Shown here piece by piece: positions 9,048-17,463 of a stretch of 64,000 nucleotides of DNA. Location of the stretch: NCBI RefSeq assembly GCF_024723825.1, contig NZ_JANQBQ010000001.1:2976001-3040000 (forward strand), read 5' to 3'. This DNA is from Romboutsia lituseburensis (GTDB taxonomy: Bacteria > Bacillota > Clostridia > Peptostreptococcales > Peptostreptococcaceae). The notes under the pieces were generated by a model, which saw nothing but the letters and a program-made list of their open reading frames with translations, did no database searches and had not been told where the DNA came from. Positions within the stretch are counted from its first letter, which is position 1. Each line of letters begins with the position of its first letter. The position numbers were made by a program, and so were the translations under genes.

Positions 9048-9090
9048 GTAACCTATGTTACGGAAGTATATACTGATTATAACATATAAT
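9048..9090 (+). promoter_or_regulatory. HcpR-type operator and hcp promoter
   Basis: GTAAC (9048-9052), CTAT, GTTAC (9057-9061) is a perfect dyad. A TATAAT at 9085-9090 predicts transcription of hcp from about 9097, which puts the dyad centre near -42, the position of a Crp/Fnr class II activator site. No good -35 is present, as expected for an activator-dependent promoter. Confidence 0.75.
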
Positions 9091-9128
9091 GAGTATATAA
9101 AATACACATTTAAAATGGAGGAATCAAA

Positions 9129-10769
9129 ATGGAAGATAAAATGTTTTGTTTTCAATGTCAAGAAACAGCAGGATGTACAGGCTGTACAAAATTTGGAGTA
9201 TGTGGAAAATCACCAGATTTAGCTAGAATGCAAGATTTATTAATATATACAACTAAAGGATTATCAGAAGTAACTACAAGATTGAGAGAAGAAGGAAAGC
9301 AAGTACCATCAAATGTCAATCATATAGTAACAATAAATTTATTTACTACAATAACAAATGCTAATTTTGATGATGAGATATTCTATGAAAGAGTAAAAGA
9401 AACATTAAATATTAAAGAAGAATTATTATCATTATTAGATAATAAATCTAATTTATCTGAAGCTGCATTATATAATGCTAACTCAAATGAAGAGATGGAT
9501 AAAAAATCAACAAAGGTAGGCGTATTAGCTACTAAAAATGAAGACATAAGAAGTTTAAGAGAACTTATAATATATGGTATAAAAGGACTATCTGCATATA
9601 TGAAACATGCAAATGCCCTAGGATATGATGATGAATCTATAAATATATTTATGCAAAGTACATTAGCAAAAATGCTAAATGACAGCTTAAGTATAGATGA
9701 ATTAGTAGCATTAACTTTAGAAACTGGAAAAGTTGGTGTAGATGGAATGGCTTTATTAGATTCAGCTAACACAGGTACTTATGGTAATCCAGAAATAACA
9801 AAAGTTAATATAGGTGTTAGAAATAATCCAGGGATATTAGTATCAGGACATGACTTAAAAGACTTAGAATTATTATTAAAGCAAACAGAAGGAACAGGTA
9901 TAGATGTTTATACACATTCAGAAATGTTACCAGCCCATTATTATCCAGCATTTAAGAAATACTCTCACTTTGCAGGAAACTATGGAAATGCTTGGTGGAA
10001 GCAAAAAGAAGAATTTGAAAGTTTTAATGGACCAATATTAATGACTACAAACTGTATAGTACCACCAAAAGATAGTTATAAAGATAGATTATATACTACT
10101 GGAGCTGCTGGATTTGTTGGATGTACTCATATAAAAGGTGCGTCAGAAGATGATAAGGATTTCTCACAGATAATAGAACAGGCTAAGGAGTGTCAAGCTC
10201 CTACAGAAATAGAAACAGGAGAAATAATTGGTGGATTTGCACATAATCAAGTATTTGCACTAGCAGATCAAGTTGTAGAAGCAGTAAAAACAGGGGCAAT
10301 AAAGAAATTCTTTGTAATGGCAGGATGTGATGGAAGAGCTAAATCAAGAAATTACTATACTGATTTTGCAAAAGCATTACCAAATGACACAGTAATACTT
10401 ACTGCAGGATGTGCAAAATATAAATATAATAAATTGCCTTTAGGAGATATAAATGGTATACCAAGAGTATTAGATGCAGGTCAATGTAATGACTCGTATT
10501 CATTAGCATTAATTGCATTAAAACTTAAAGAAGTATTTGAACTTCAAGATATAAATGAATTACCTATAGCGTTTAATATAGCTTGGTATGAGCAAAAAGC
10601 TGTTATAGTATTATTGTCATTATTATATTTAGGGGTTAAGAATATACATTTAGGCCCGACGTTACCAGCATTTTTATCACCAAATGTAGCAAAAGTATTA
10701 GTTGAAAACTTTGGTATAGGCGGAATAACTAATGTTGAAGATGATTTAAAAATGTTTTTAGGAAAATAA
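9129..10769 (+). CDS. hcp: Hydroxylamine reductase / hybrid cluster protein
   Basis: Fe-S protein that reduces hydroxylamine to ammonia in vitro and is thought to detoxify nitric oxide or nitrosated species. The N-terminal cluster Cys are C7, C10, C19 and C25 (CX2CX8CX5C), the class I pattern found in strict anaerobes. Hybrid-cluster ligands are visible in [40 protein letters not shown] and DAGQCND. Length 546 aa is typical. The start has GGAGG at 9117-9121. Its cognate reductase Hcr is not adjacent. It is divergent from the Crp/Fnr regulator, with the operator at about -42. Confidence 0.96.
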   Translation: MEDKMFCFQCQETAGCTGCTKFGVCGKSPDLARMQDLLIYTTKGLSEVTTRLREEGKQVPSNVNHIVTINLFTTITNANFDDEIFYERVKETLNIKEELLSLLDNKSNLSEAALYNANSNEEMDKKSTKVGVLATKNEDIRSLRELIIYGIKGLSAYMKHANALGYDDESINIFMQSTLAKMLNDSLSIDELVALTLETGKVGVDGMALLDSANTGTYGNPEITKVNIGVRNNPGILVSGHDLKDLELLLKQTEGTGIDVYTHSEMLPAHYYPAFKKYSHFAGNYGNAWWKQKEEFESFNGPILMTTNCIVPPKDSYKDRLYTTGAAGFVGCTHIKGASEDDKDFSQIIEQAKECQAPTEIETGEIIGGFAHNQVFALADQVVEAVKTGAIKKFFVMAGCDGRAKSRNYYTDFAKALPNDTVILTAGCAKYKYNKLPLGDINGIPRVLDAGQCNDSYSLALIALKLKEVFELQDINELPIAFNIAWYEQKAVIVLLSLLYLGVKNIHLGPTLPAFLSPNVAKVLVENFGIGGITNVEDDLKMFLGK

Positions 10770-10771
10770 AA

Positions 10772-10804
10772 ATAAGAAACTGCGTTTGAGACGCAGTTTC
10801 TTAT
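10772..10804 (+). terminator. Hairpin terminator after hcp
   Basis: ATAAGAAACTGCGT (10772-10785) pairs perfectly with ACGCAGTTTCTTAT (10791-10804). Only a weak T tract follows. Confidence 0.75.
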
Positions 10805-10839
10805 AGTATAAAAAGTCAAAATATGACGAATGAAAAAAG

Positions 10840-10868
10840 TTGAAAATTTTAACAAATATTAATATAAT
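10840..10868 (+). promoter_or_regulatory. Promoter of the tRNA-Cys/tRNA-Thr unit
   Basis: TTGAAA (10840-10845), 17-base spacer, TATAAT (10863-10868); the tRNA begins 18 bases later. Confidence 0.75.
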
Positions 10869-10886
10869 TATTAATGTAGTTAATGA

Positions 10887-10960
10887 GGCGACATAGCCAA
10901 GTGGTAAGGCAGTGGACTGCAACTCCTTGATCCTCAGTTCAAATCTGGGTGTCGCCTCCA
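10887..10960 (+). tRNA. tRNA-Cys (GCA), CCA encoded
   Basis: Acceptor GGCGACA (10887-10893) pairs with TGTCGCC (10950-10956), then T and CCA at 10958-10960. The anticodon GCA is at 10919-10921 in the loop CTGCAAC. The anticodon stem GTGGA/TCCTT contains a G-U pair and a U-U mismatch at the second position (10913 with 10927), which is odd. T arm CTCAG/CTGGG is intact with one G-U. Confidence 0.95.
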
Positions 10961-10970
10961 AATAATATAT

Positions 10971-11045
10971 GCTGGTGTGGCTCAACGGTAGAGCAGCTGA
11001 CTTGTAATCAGCAGGTTGTAGGTTCGATTCCTATCACCAGCTCCA
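10971..11045 (+). tRNA. tRNA-Thr (TGT), CCA encoded
   Basis: Acceptor GCTGGTG (10971-10977) pairs with CACCAGC (11035-11041), then T and CCA. The anticodon arm GCTGA-CTTGTAA-TCAGC gives anticodon TGT at 11003-11005. It lies 10 bases after tRNA-Cys and shares its promoter and terminator. Confidence 0.97.
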
Positions 11046-11049
11046 ATTA

Positions 11050-11088
11050 AAATAACTTTAATCAGTATTGATTAAAGTTATTTTTTTT
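11050..11088 (+). terminator. Terminator after tRNA-Thr
   Basis: AATAACTTTAATCA (11051-11064) pairs with TGATTAAAGTTATT (11069-11082) around GTAT, followed by T. Confidence 0.95.
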
Positions 11089-11175
11089 ATGTATTATAAT
11101 TAAGATTAATAATTCGGATATTTATGGGTATAAAAATTGAAAAATATTTTCAATTAAAATATTTTAAAATTAAAA

Positions 11176-11205
11176 CGAATATAGTATAATAATATGAAAT
11201 ATTCG
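11176..11205 (+). promoter_or_regulatory. Promoter with spanning dyad before the MATE gene
   Basis: CGAATAT (11176-11182) and ATATTCG (11199-11205) enclose a TATAAT (11185-11190). The -35 is poor (TTTTAA, 11162-11167). A repressor on this dyad would cover the -10. No regulator gene is adjacent. Confidence 0.4.
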
Positions 11206-11265
11206 AATGTAAATATTTTTTAATTATAGAATTAATTTAAAATAAAACTTATTGGAGGAAATAAA

Positions 11266-12666
11266 ATGAGCAATTTAAGTACTGATTTAGGAAAAGAAAG
11301 TGTAGGAAAACTTCTTTTTAAATTAGCAACTCCAGCAATAATTGCACAGTTAGTAAATGTTTTGTACAACATAGTTGATAGAATATTTATAGGAAGAATG
11401 CAAGGTGGAGACATGGCTATGGCAGGTGTTGGTGTAGCTTTTCCTATAATTTTAATTATATCTGCATTTAGTGCGTTAGTAGGTATGGGAGGAGCTCCGT
11501 TAGCTGCTATAAAAATGGGTGAGCAGGACAACGAAGGCGCAGAAAAAATAATGAGTAATAGTTTTTCAGTTCTAATAATATTAGCGATATTATTGACTTT
11601 AGGATTTTTAATATTTAAAGAGCCTATATTATGGGCATTTGGAGCAAGTGATGCAACTATAGGGTATGCATTAGATTACTTAGGCGTATATCTTATAGGT
11701 ACTATATTCGTTCAAATTGCTTTAGGTATGAATCCTTATATAAATACACAAGGATTTGCAAAAGTAGGAATGATAACTGTAACTATAGGAGCTATAATAA
11801 ATATAGTACTAGATCCAATACTTATATTTGGATTTGATATGGGTGTTAAAGGAGCAGCTCTTGCAACAATAACAGCTCAGGCGGTTTCAGCTATATGGGT
11901 ACTATATTTCTTATTTGGAAAGAAAAGTTTATTAAAAATAAGAAAAAAATATATAAAACCAGAATCTAAAGTAGTATTACCAATCTTAGCTTTAGGTATA
12001 GCACCATTTATAATGCAAGCAACTGAAAGTTTAGTTTTGGTATCTCTAAATAGCCAATTACAAAAATATGGTGGTGATTTAGCAGTTGGTGCGATGACTA
12101 TAATGAGTAGTATAATGCAAATTATATTACTTCCAAATATGGGATTAACACAAGGTGCTCAACCTATAATAAGTTACAATTATGGAGCTAAGCAAATAGA
12201 TAGAGTAAAACAAACATTTAAGTTATGTTTAGCATTATGTTCGTTATATACAATAGCAATGTGGGCAGCTCTTATGTTAGTTCCACAATTATTTGTAAGT
12301 ATATTTAATAATGACCCTGCTTTAATGGAAATAACTACGTGGAGTATAAAAATATATTTTGCTGGAATATTTATATTTGGAATTCAAATTGCATGTCAAC
12401 AAACATTCTTAGCATTAGGGCAAGCAAAAATATCTTTAGTTTTAGCATTACTAAGAAAGATAATATTACTAGTTCCATTAATATTTATACTACCAATGTT
12501 TATAGAAAATCAATTATTTGGAGTATTCCTAGCAGAACCAGTGGCAGATATATTAGCTGCACTTACAACAATAATGTGCTTTGTAGTATTTTATAAGAAG
12601 ACACTGTCTATTATAGAAAATGCAGATAATAAAAGTATAAAAGAAGATATAATAAATACACATTAA
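11266..12666 (+). CDS. MATE family multidrug/Na+ efflux transporter
   Basis: 466-aa membrane protein of the MATE family (NorM/DinF fold), a Na+- or H+-driven exporter of cationic drugs or metabolites. About 12 helices arise from two repeated six-helix halves. The opening KLLFKLATPAIIAQL, then LYNIVDRIFIGR and the VGMGGAPLAAIKMG stretch of the first half are characteristic; in the second half NMGLTQGAQPIISYNYGAK is the counterpart. GGAGG is 8 bases before the ATG. The gene is monocistronic with a dyad-spanned promoter and ends at a strong terminator. Substrate cannot be assigned. Confidence 0.93.
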   Translation: MSNLSTDLGKESVGKLLFKLATPAIIAQLVNVLYNIVDRIFIGRMQGGDMAMAGVGVAFPIILIISAFSALVGMGGAPLAAIKMGEQDNEGAEKIMSNSFSVLIILAILLTLGFLIFKEPILWAFGASDATIGYALDYLGVYLIGTIFVQIALGMNPYINTQGFAKVGMITVTIGAIINIVLDPILIFGFDMGVKGAALATITAQAVSAIWVLYFLFGKKSLLKIRKKYIKPESKVVLPILALGIAPFIMQATESLVLVSLNSQLQKYGGDLAVGAMTIMSSIMQIILLPNMGLTQGAQPIISYNYGAKQIDRVKQTFKLCLALCSLYTIAMWAALMLVPQLFVSIFNNDPALMEITTWSIKIYFAGIFIFGIQIACQQTFLALGQAKISLVLALLRKIILLVPLIFILPMFIENQLFGVFLAEPVADILAALTTIMCFVVFYKKTLSIIENADNKSIKEDIINTH

Positions 12667-12682
12667 TATATTTAAATAGTTG

Positions 12683-12719
12683 CCCTTATGGATATAAATA
12701 ATATTCATAAGGGTTTTTT
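12683..12719 (+). terminator. Terminator after the MATE gene
   Basis: CCCTTATG (12683-12690) pairs with CATAAGGG (12706-12713), followed by a T run. Confidence 0.85.
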
Positions 12720-12763
12720 ACGTAAAATATAAATATTAAAATAAAAAAGGATGGAATAGGTTA

Positions 12764-13459
12764 ATGCATTATAAAAGAGTAGTTAAATCTAAATTCATAG
12801 AAAGACCAAATAGGTTTATTGCATATTGTAATATAGACGGCTGTATTGAAAAAGTACATGTAAAAAATACTGGTAGATGTAAAGAATTATTAACTCCAAA
12901 TTGTACAGTTTATTTAGAAGAGAGTGATAATCCAAATAGAAAAACTAAGTACTCATTAATTGCAGTTGAAAAAGGACAAAGGTTAATAAATATGGACTCA
13001 CAGATACCAAATAAAGTCGTATATGAAGCTTTGATGAGTAAAAAATTAATATTACCAGGTTTAGATGAAGAAATAAAATTTATTAAACCAGAAAAAACTT
13101 ATGGTAATTCAAGGTTTGATATATATGTTGAAACTGAAAATAAAAAAGTTTTTATAGAGATAAAAGGAGTAACATTAGAAGAAAATAATATAGTAATGTT
13201 TCCTGATGCAAAAACAGAAAGAGGAGTTAAACATATAAATGAATTAATTGAAGCGAAAAAGGAAGGGTATATATGCTATATAATATTTGTAGTTCAGATG
13301 AGTGATGTAACTTATTTTACACCAAACAGAAAAATGCATAAAGAGTTAGGTGAAGCTCTTATAAATGCTAGAAATAAAGATGTAGATGTATTAGCATATG
13401 ATTGCTATATAAAGCCAGATAGCATAAAACTAAAAGATAAGGTTAAAGTTATTTTATAA
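12764..13459 (+). CDS. sfsA: SfsA family protein (sugar fermentation stimulation homologue)
   Basis: 231 aa, full length. SfsA proteins have an N-terminal OB-fold and a C-terminal nuclease-like domain; E. coli SfsA was named for a maltose phenotype, and the biochemical role is unclear. Signature stretches are FIERPNRFIAYC, VHVKNTGRCKELL, YGNSRFDIY and VFIEIKGVTLEENNI followed by MFPDAKTERGVKHINEL. The acidic FDIY and EIKG residues match a restriction-nuclease-like active site. AAAGGATGG precedes the ATG. It is separated from the MATE gene by a terminator, and about 190 AT-rich bases follow before the next gene. Confidence 0.93.
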   Translation: MHYKRVVKSKFIERPNRFIAYCNIDGCIEKVHVKNTGRCKELLTPNCTVYLEESDNPNRKTKYSLIAVEKGQRLINMDSQIPNKVVYEALMSKKLILPGLDEEIKFIKPEKTYGNSRFDIYVETENKKVFIEIKGVTLEENNIVMFPDAKTERGVKHINELIEAKKEGYICYIIFVVQMSDVTYFTPNRKMHKELGEALINARNKDVDVLAYDCYIKPDSIKLKDKVKVIL

Positions 13460-13645
13460 AAAATTATTATAAATTAAAATAAATTAAAATAATATGATAA
13501 ATTTTTATTGTAATTTAGTATAATAAAATAAATAAAAAAGTTATTAAAATAAGTATTTTAATATAGTAAGAAAAATGTAAGTATTTAAAATATTAATGGT
13601 ATAATATTTATATATGATATTTATATAATGAAAGGATTGATAACT

Positions 13646-14911
13646 ATGACAGATAATCTATCGATGAAAGAATTATTAGAACAACAAGAGCAAGAGTTTA
13701 ATAGTGTTAAAGTTGGAGAAACTATAACAGGAAAAATATCTAAAATAGCTCATGATGAGATAACTTTAGAGTTAAGTTATGGATTTGACGGGGTTATATC
13801 TATAAAGGAATTAAATCTTCCTAAAGGAAAGTATGCTGATGAAGTATATAATGTAGGAGATGAAATAACTGCAGTTATAACTAAAGTTTATCATAAGGAT
13901 GGAGTAATACACTTATCTAAGCTTAAATTAGATGAAAAATCTGACTTTGATGATTTAGAAAAGGCTTACCAAGAGCATAGAATAATAACTGTTAATGTAG
14001 AAAAAAACATAGAAAGAGGAGTGTTTGCTACATACAAAACACAAACTTTATTTATACCAATATCACAATTAGATACTAAGTTTGTTACAAATACAAAAGA
14101 ATATGTAGGGCATAACTTAGAAGTATACATAAAAGAAATGGATACTAAGAAAAATAGATTAGTAGCTACTCATAGAGATGTATTACAAGAACGATTAGAT
14201 AAAGAAAGAGAAGAAAGAAGAGTTCGTATACAAGAAGAAAAAGAAGCTGCAAGAGCAAAGGCAAAAGAAGAAAAAGAAGCCCGTATAGCTAAAGTTAAAG
14301 CAGAGAAGGAAGAGTTATTTAATTCTTTAGAAGTTGGACAAAGAAGAGATGGTAAAGTTACTAAACTAATGTCTTATGGAGCATTTGTAGATATTGGAGG
14401 AATAGAGGGGTTACTTCACCTAAATAACCTATCTTGGGAAAGAGTTGAATCAGTAGAAGATATGTTACAAGAAGGACAAGAAGTTCAAGTATATGTATTA
14501 GATATTGATGCTGAACATAAGAAATTTGCTTTAGCATTAAAAGATATAAATAATGATCCTTGGGAATTAATAAAACAAGATATAGAATTAGATGATATAA
14601 TAACAGGGACTATAGTTAGAACTATAGAAAAAGGTGCTTTTGTTAAAATAAGAGATGGTGTAGAAGCATTTTTACCTATATCAGAATTAAGTGAAGAAAG
14701 AGTTATGAGAGTTACTAATGTTGTAAATGTTGGTGATGAAGTTAACGTTATGGTAATAGAATTTAAGCCAAGAAATAGAAGAATGGTTGTATCTATAAAA
14801 GAAGCTACAAGAGAGCCAGAAGAAGATATAAGCGAATTTTTAGAAACTGAAGATTCATTAGGAACTCTTGGGGAATTATTTAAGGATAAATTTAAAGGAT
14901 TAGAAAAATAA
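13646..14911 (+). CDS. S1-domain RNA-binding protein, ribosomal protein S1-like
   Basis: 421 aa with four S1 (OB-fold) repeats: about residues 20-85 (VGETITGKISKIAHDEITLEL), 100-165, 230-300 (VGQRRDGKVTKLMSYGAFVDI) and 315-385 (IITGTIVRTIEKGAFVKI). A charged Glu/Arg/Lys helix (about residues 180-225) joins the second and third repeats. Low-GC Firmicutes carry such short S1 homologues; a role in mRNA binding or translation is likely, but the protein need not be a ribosome component. I use the ATG at 13646, which has AAAGGA nine bases upstream; the ATG at 13628 has no ribosome site. Confidence 0.9.
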   Translation: MTDNLSMKELLEQQEQEFNSVKVGETITGKISKIAHDEITLELSYGFDGVISIKELNLPKGKYADEVYNVGDEITAVITKVYHKDGVIHLSKLKLDEKSDFDDLEKAYQEHRIITVNVEKNIERGVFATYKTQTLFIPISQLDTKFVTNTKEYVGHNLEVYIKEMDTKKNRLVATHRDVLQERLDKEREERRVRIQEEKEAARAKAKEEKEARIAKVKAEKEELFNSLEVGQRRDGKVTKLMSYGAFVDIGGIEGLLHLNNLSWERVESVEDMLQEGQEVQVYVLDIDAEHKKFALALKDINNDPWELIKQDIELDDIITGTIVRTIEKGAFVKIRDGVEAFLPISELSEERVMRVTNVVNVGDEVNVMVIEFKPRNRRMVVSIKEATREPEEDISEFLETEDSLGTLGELFKDKFKGLEK

Positions 14912-14919
14912 TAAGAGAC

Positions 14920-14947
14920 AAGCCATATTGATTTATCAATATGGCTT
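14920..14947 (+). terminator. Hairpin after the S1-domain gene
   Basis: AAGCCATATTGA (14920-14931) pairs perfectly with TCAATATGGCTT (14936-14947). No strong T tract follows, so termination may be partial and the PHP gene 30 bases later may be read through. Confidence 0.6.
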
Positions 14948-14978
14948 AATTGAGTTTGAAATTTTAGGAGGACAATAA

Positions 14979-15689
14979 ATGAAAGCACTAATAGATTTAC
15001 ATACTCACACCATTGTAAGTGGACATGCTTATAGTACAGTTCAAGAAAATATTCAAGCTGCTATAAAGTCTGGATTAAAATATTTAGGATTATCGGACCA
15101 TGCACCTCAAATGCCAGGTGGACCACATCCGTTTTATTTCCATAGTCTTTATTGCATACCAAAAGAAGTCGATGGTTTAAAAATACTTAGGGGTATTGAA
15201 GCAAATATCGTTGATTTTGAAGGGAATACGGACGTGCCTAATGACATGCTTACTCATATCGATTACATGATAGCAAGTTTACATCCGCCATGTATACAAT
15301 TTGGAACTAAAGAGGAAAATACAAATGCAATACTTAAGGTAATGGATCATCCAAAAGTTAAAATAATAGGACATTTAGACGATAGTAGATATGTAGTAGA
15401 TTATGAACGTGTAGTTGAAAAAGCAAAACAAAATAATATATTAATGGAAATAAATAACTCATCATTAAAGCCAACTACATTTAGACAAGGTGCATGGGAG
15501 AATGTAGCTAAGCTTTTAGACGAATGTAAAAAACAAGAAGTAAGAGTAATAATGGGAACTGATTCTCATATATCTTATGATATAGGTGATTTTACTTATT
15601 CTAAAAAAGCTATAGAAGAAAATAACTTCCCTGAAGAATTAGTTATAAACTATCATGATGAAGAAATAATAAAATTATTCAATATATAA
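14979..15689 (+). CDS. PHP-domain phosphatase, YcdX family
   Basis: 236-aa PHP-fold metal-dependent phosphoesterase resembling E. coli YcdX. The N-terminal DLHTHTIVSGHAYS supplies the first metal-binding His pair, followed by LSDHAPQMPGGPH, LRGIEANI, MIASLHPPC, IIGHLDDSRY, LMEINNSSL and MGTDSHISYDIGDF. These are the nine-odd His/Asp/Glu metal ligands of a trinuclear site in order. In the GHPDDG-type motif the Pro is replaced by Leu (GHLDDS), a mild deviation. Length is normal for the family. AGGAGG lies 8 bases before the ATG. It ends in a bidirectional terminator shared with the convergent MFS gene. Confidence 0.92.
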   Translation: MKALIDLHTHTIVSGHAYSTVQENIQAAIKSGLKYLGLSDHAPQMPGGPHPFYFHSLYCIPKEVDGLKILRGIEANIVDFEGNTDVPNDMLTHIDYMIASLHPPCIQFGTKEENTNAILKVMDHPKVKIIGHLDDSRYVVDYERVVEKAKQNNILMEINNSSLKPTTFRQGAWENVAKLLDECKKQEVRVIMGTDSHISYDIGDFTYSKKAIEENNFPEELVINYHDEEIIKLFNI

Positions 15690-15716
15690 AAAGAGAGCTT
15701 TTAAAGCTCTCTTTTT
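15688..15716. terminator. Bidirectional terminator between PHP and MFS genes
   Basis: AAAAAGAGAGCT (15688-15699) pairs with AGCTCTCTTTTT (15705-15716), giving A- and T-tracts on both sides. Confidence 0.92.
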
Positions 15717-15731
15717 AATAGGTATTTATGT

Positions 15732-17009
15732 TTAAGCAATTTTTTTATTGCTAGAATCTTGTAAGTTCGATTTTTTCATTTTTTCCATAGATTTTATAGA
15801 TGTTATTATAGAAGTGAATGCTATTATTACAGCTAATAAGATAGACCACCAAGCGACTCCATACCCAGCTTTATCAACAACTAATCCAAATACAGATGAC
15901 CCTAAAGCGAATCCTATTCCAAATACTAATTGAACCATACCTAGTATACCTGCATATTCTTTATTACCGAATAATCTACCAGTAAGTAAAGCTGGGCCCA
16001 TTATATAAGCGAATATAGATAAGCCTTTAGTTATAGCAAATACATAAGCTAGATAAGTTATATCAATAGCGAATATTAAAGATATATTAGAAATGGCAAC
16101 TATTATACCTGCTATAAAGAATGCTTTAGCAGCGCCTAACTTATCGAATAAGGTACCTCCAACTAAATTTCCAGCAAGAGAGCATATGGCAAATACTGAA
16201 CCTATTATACCTGTATTTACAGCTGGGTTTTGATGTAAGTATGCTGGATACTGTACTGATAGAGCAGATACATAGATACCAACAAAGAAGAACCCTATTG
16301 CTAAAAACTTAAATGTTGTAGTAGATAGTGCTTCCTTAACAGTAAACCCTGCATTAGAATCAGTGTTTTCTACATCGTTAGAATCGCTTTTGTTAGATCT
16401 TACTATTTCAGAATCATTTTTAGGCATTCTTATCATAAATAGAATTATTGGTATAGCGACAACTAGACCTACAATTCCAAATATTGAATAAGCTTGTTTA
16501 TATCCAACGGCATTTATTAAAGTAACAGAAGAACCTTGTAAGAAAATATTACCTATAGATCCTCCAGCCATAGCTATACCTAAAGCTTTACCTTTGCTTG
16601 CTTCATCGAACCAAGCATTTAAAAGTAAAGGTATTCCTAGTGCGGATAGTATAGCAGCACCAACTTGCATTACACCAGCAATTATATAGAATTGCCATGG
16701 AGCTTTTGCTAATGAAAATGCTGCAAAACTACCACAGCCAAGTATTGCACCAGCTATATATAATGTTTTAAGATTAAACTTTTTAAATAACCCACCTATA
16801 ATAGGCGACCCAACAGCAGAAACTATAGTCCCTAATGTAAATATAAGAGAAAAGCTTGCCATACTAAAACCTAAAGTTTTGTCACTAACTACATAATGCA
16901 TAAATTGAGGTTGCAAGTTTGCTATTACACCATAAGGTATAGCTTGTATAAGCATACATGCTATTACTATTTTCCAACCTCCAGAAAATTTTTTCTTATT
17001 TTCATTCAT
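15732..17009 (-). CDS. MFS transporter, cassette copy 1 (oxalate/formate-antiporter-like)
   Basis: 425-aa major facilitator carrier with about 12 membrane helices, resembling the OFA/monocarboxylate branch. The opening MNENKKKFSGGWKIVIACML and IQAIPYGVIANLQPQF is nearly repeated in the paralogue at 23634-24941, and both share IFTLGTIVSA/IFTLGTVVSA, GIPLLLNAWFDEASKGKALG-type loops and AMAGGSIGNIFLQ. It is the first gene of a four-gene cassette and is divergent from the XRE-type regulator. AAGGAG precedes the ATG on the - strand. A role in exporting the product, or importing a second substrate, of the neighbouring amidohydrolase is inference; no substrate can be read from sequence. Confidence 0.88.
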   Translation of the reverse strand: MNENKKKFSGGWKIVIACMLIQAIPYGVIANLQPQFMHYVVSDKTLGFSMASFSLIFTLGTIVSAVGSPIIGGLFKKFNLKTLYIAGAILGCGSFAAFSLAKAPWQFYIIAGVMQVGAAILSALGIPLLLNAWFDEASKGKALGIAMAGGSIGNIFLQGSSVTLINAVGYKQAYSIFGIVGLVVAIPIILFMIRMPKNDSEIVRSNKSDSNDVENTDSNAGFTVKEALSTTTFKFLAIGFFFVGIYVSALSVQYPAYLHQNPAVNTGIIGSVFAICSLAGNLVGGTLFDKLGAAKAFFIAGIIVAISNISLIFAIDITYLAYVFAITKGLSIFAYIMGPALLTGRLFGNKEYAGILGMVQLVFGIGFALGSSVFGLVVDKAGYGVAWWSILLAVIIAFTSIITSIKSMEKMKKSNLQDSSNKKIA

Positions 17010-17463
17010 TAAAATCTCTCCTTAATTTTTAATTAATTACGATATTGATTAGAAAGTATTATCTATAATTGACTTTTTATTTTAATTGAAAATAATATTA
17101 AATATGATGTTATTTATAATTAATTAAATTTTATAAAAAAAATAAAAATTTATAGATAATTAAAAACTATACTTTGTTGTAAATAGGCGTTTTTCAACAA
17201 AATATAACGATTACACATTTATAATACCATCAAAAATGAACAAAAATAGTGGCTAGTTAATGAAAAAATAGGACAAGTATTGCATTCAAAAAATTGAAAA
17301 AAAGTTCAATATAATTCAAAAAATAAATGACTGCAAAATAATAGGAAATTATATAATAAAATTAAAAATAGATTATACTTTTATCTTAGTAAAATGGTAT
17401 TATAATAACAAATTATAGAAAGTATAATAATATTGAGCAATAAAGTGAAGGGGTGTATTAAAA
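17010..17463. promoter_or_regulatory. Divergent control region, cassette 1
   Basis: 454 bases without a gene between MFS 1 (-) and regulator 1 (+). It holds a TATACT (17168-17173) followed three bases later by cassette motif copy S1 (17177-17192), and TTCAATATAATTCAA at 17305-17319, of which 14 bases recur exactly at 25088-25101 in the matching region of cassette 2. TTTGTTG/CAACAAA (17173-17179/17195-17201) forms a dyad around S1. Otherwise AT-rich. Confidence 0.6.
17177..17192 (+). promoter_or_regulatory. Cassette motif S1 (TTGTAAATAGGCGTTT)
   Basis: Copy 1 of a motif found five times in 17-30.5 kb. It begins three bases after TATACT. Function unproven: operator of the cassette regulators or the 5' end of a structured leader RNA. 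Confidence 0.6.

Noticed and set aside
12339-12596. 85-codon frame inside the MATE gene
   Set aside because: Out of frame with a clearly conserved transporter; low-complexity product typical of a frame shadow.
17177-17201. CcpA cre site at motif S1
   Set aside because: TGTAAA and TTTTTCA ends resemble a cre box, but the spacing is about five bases too long and other copies lose the right half.
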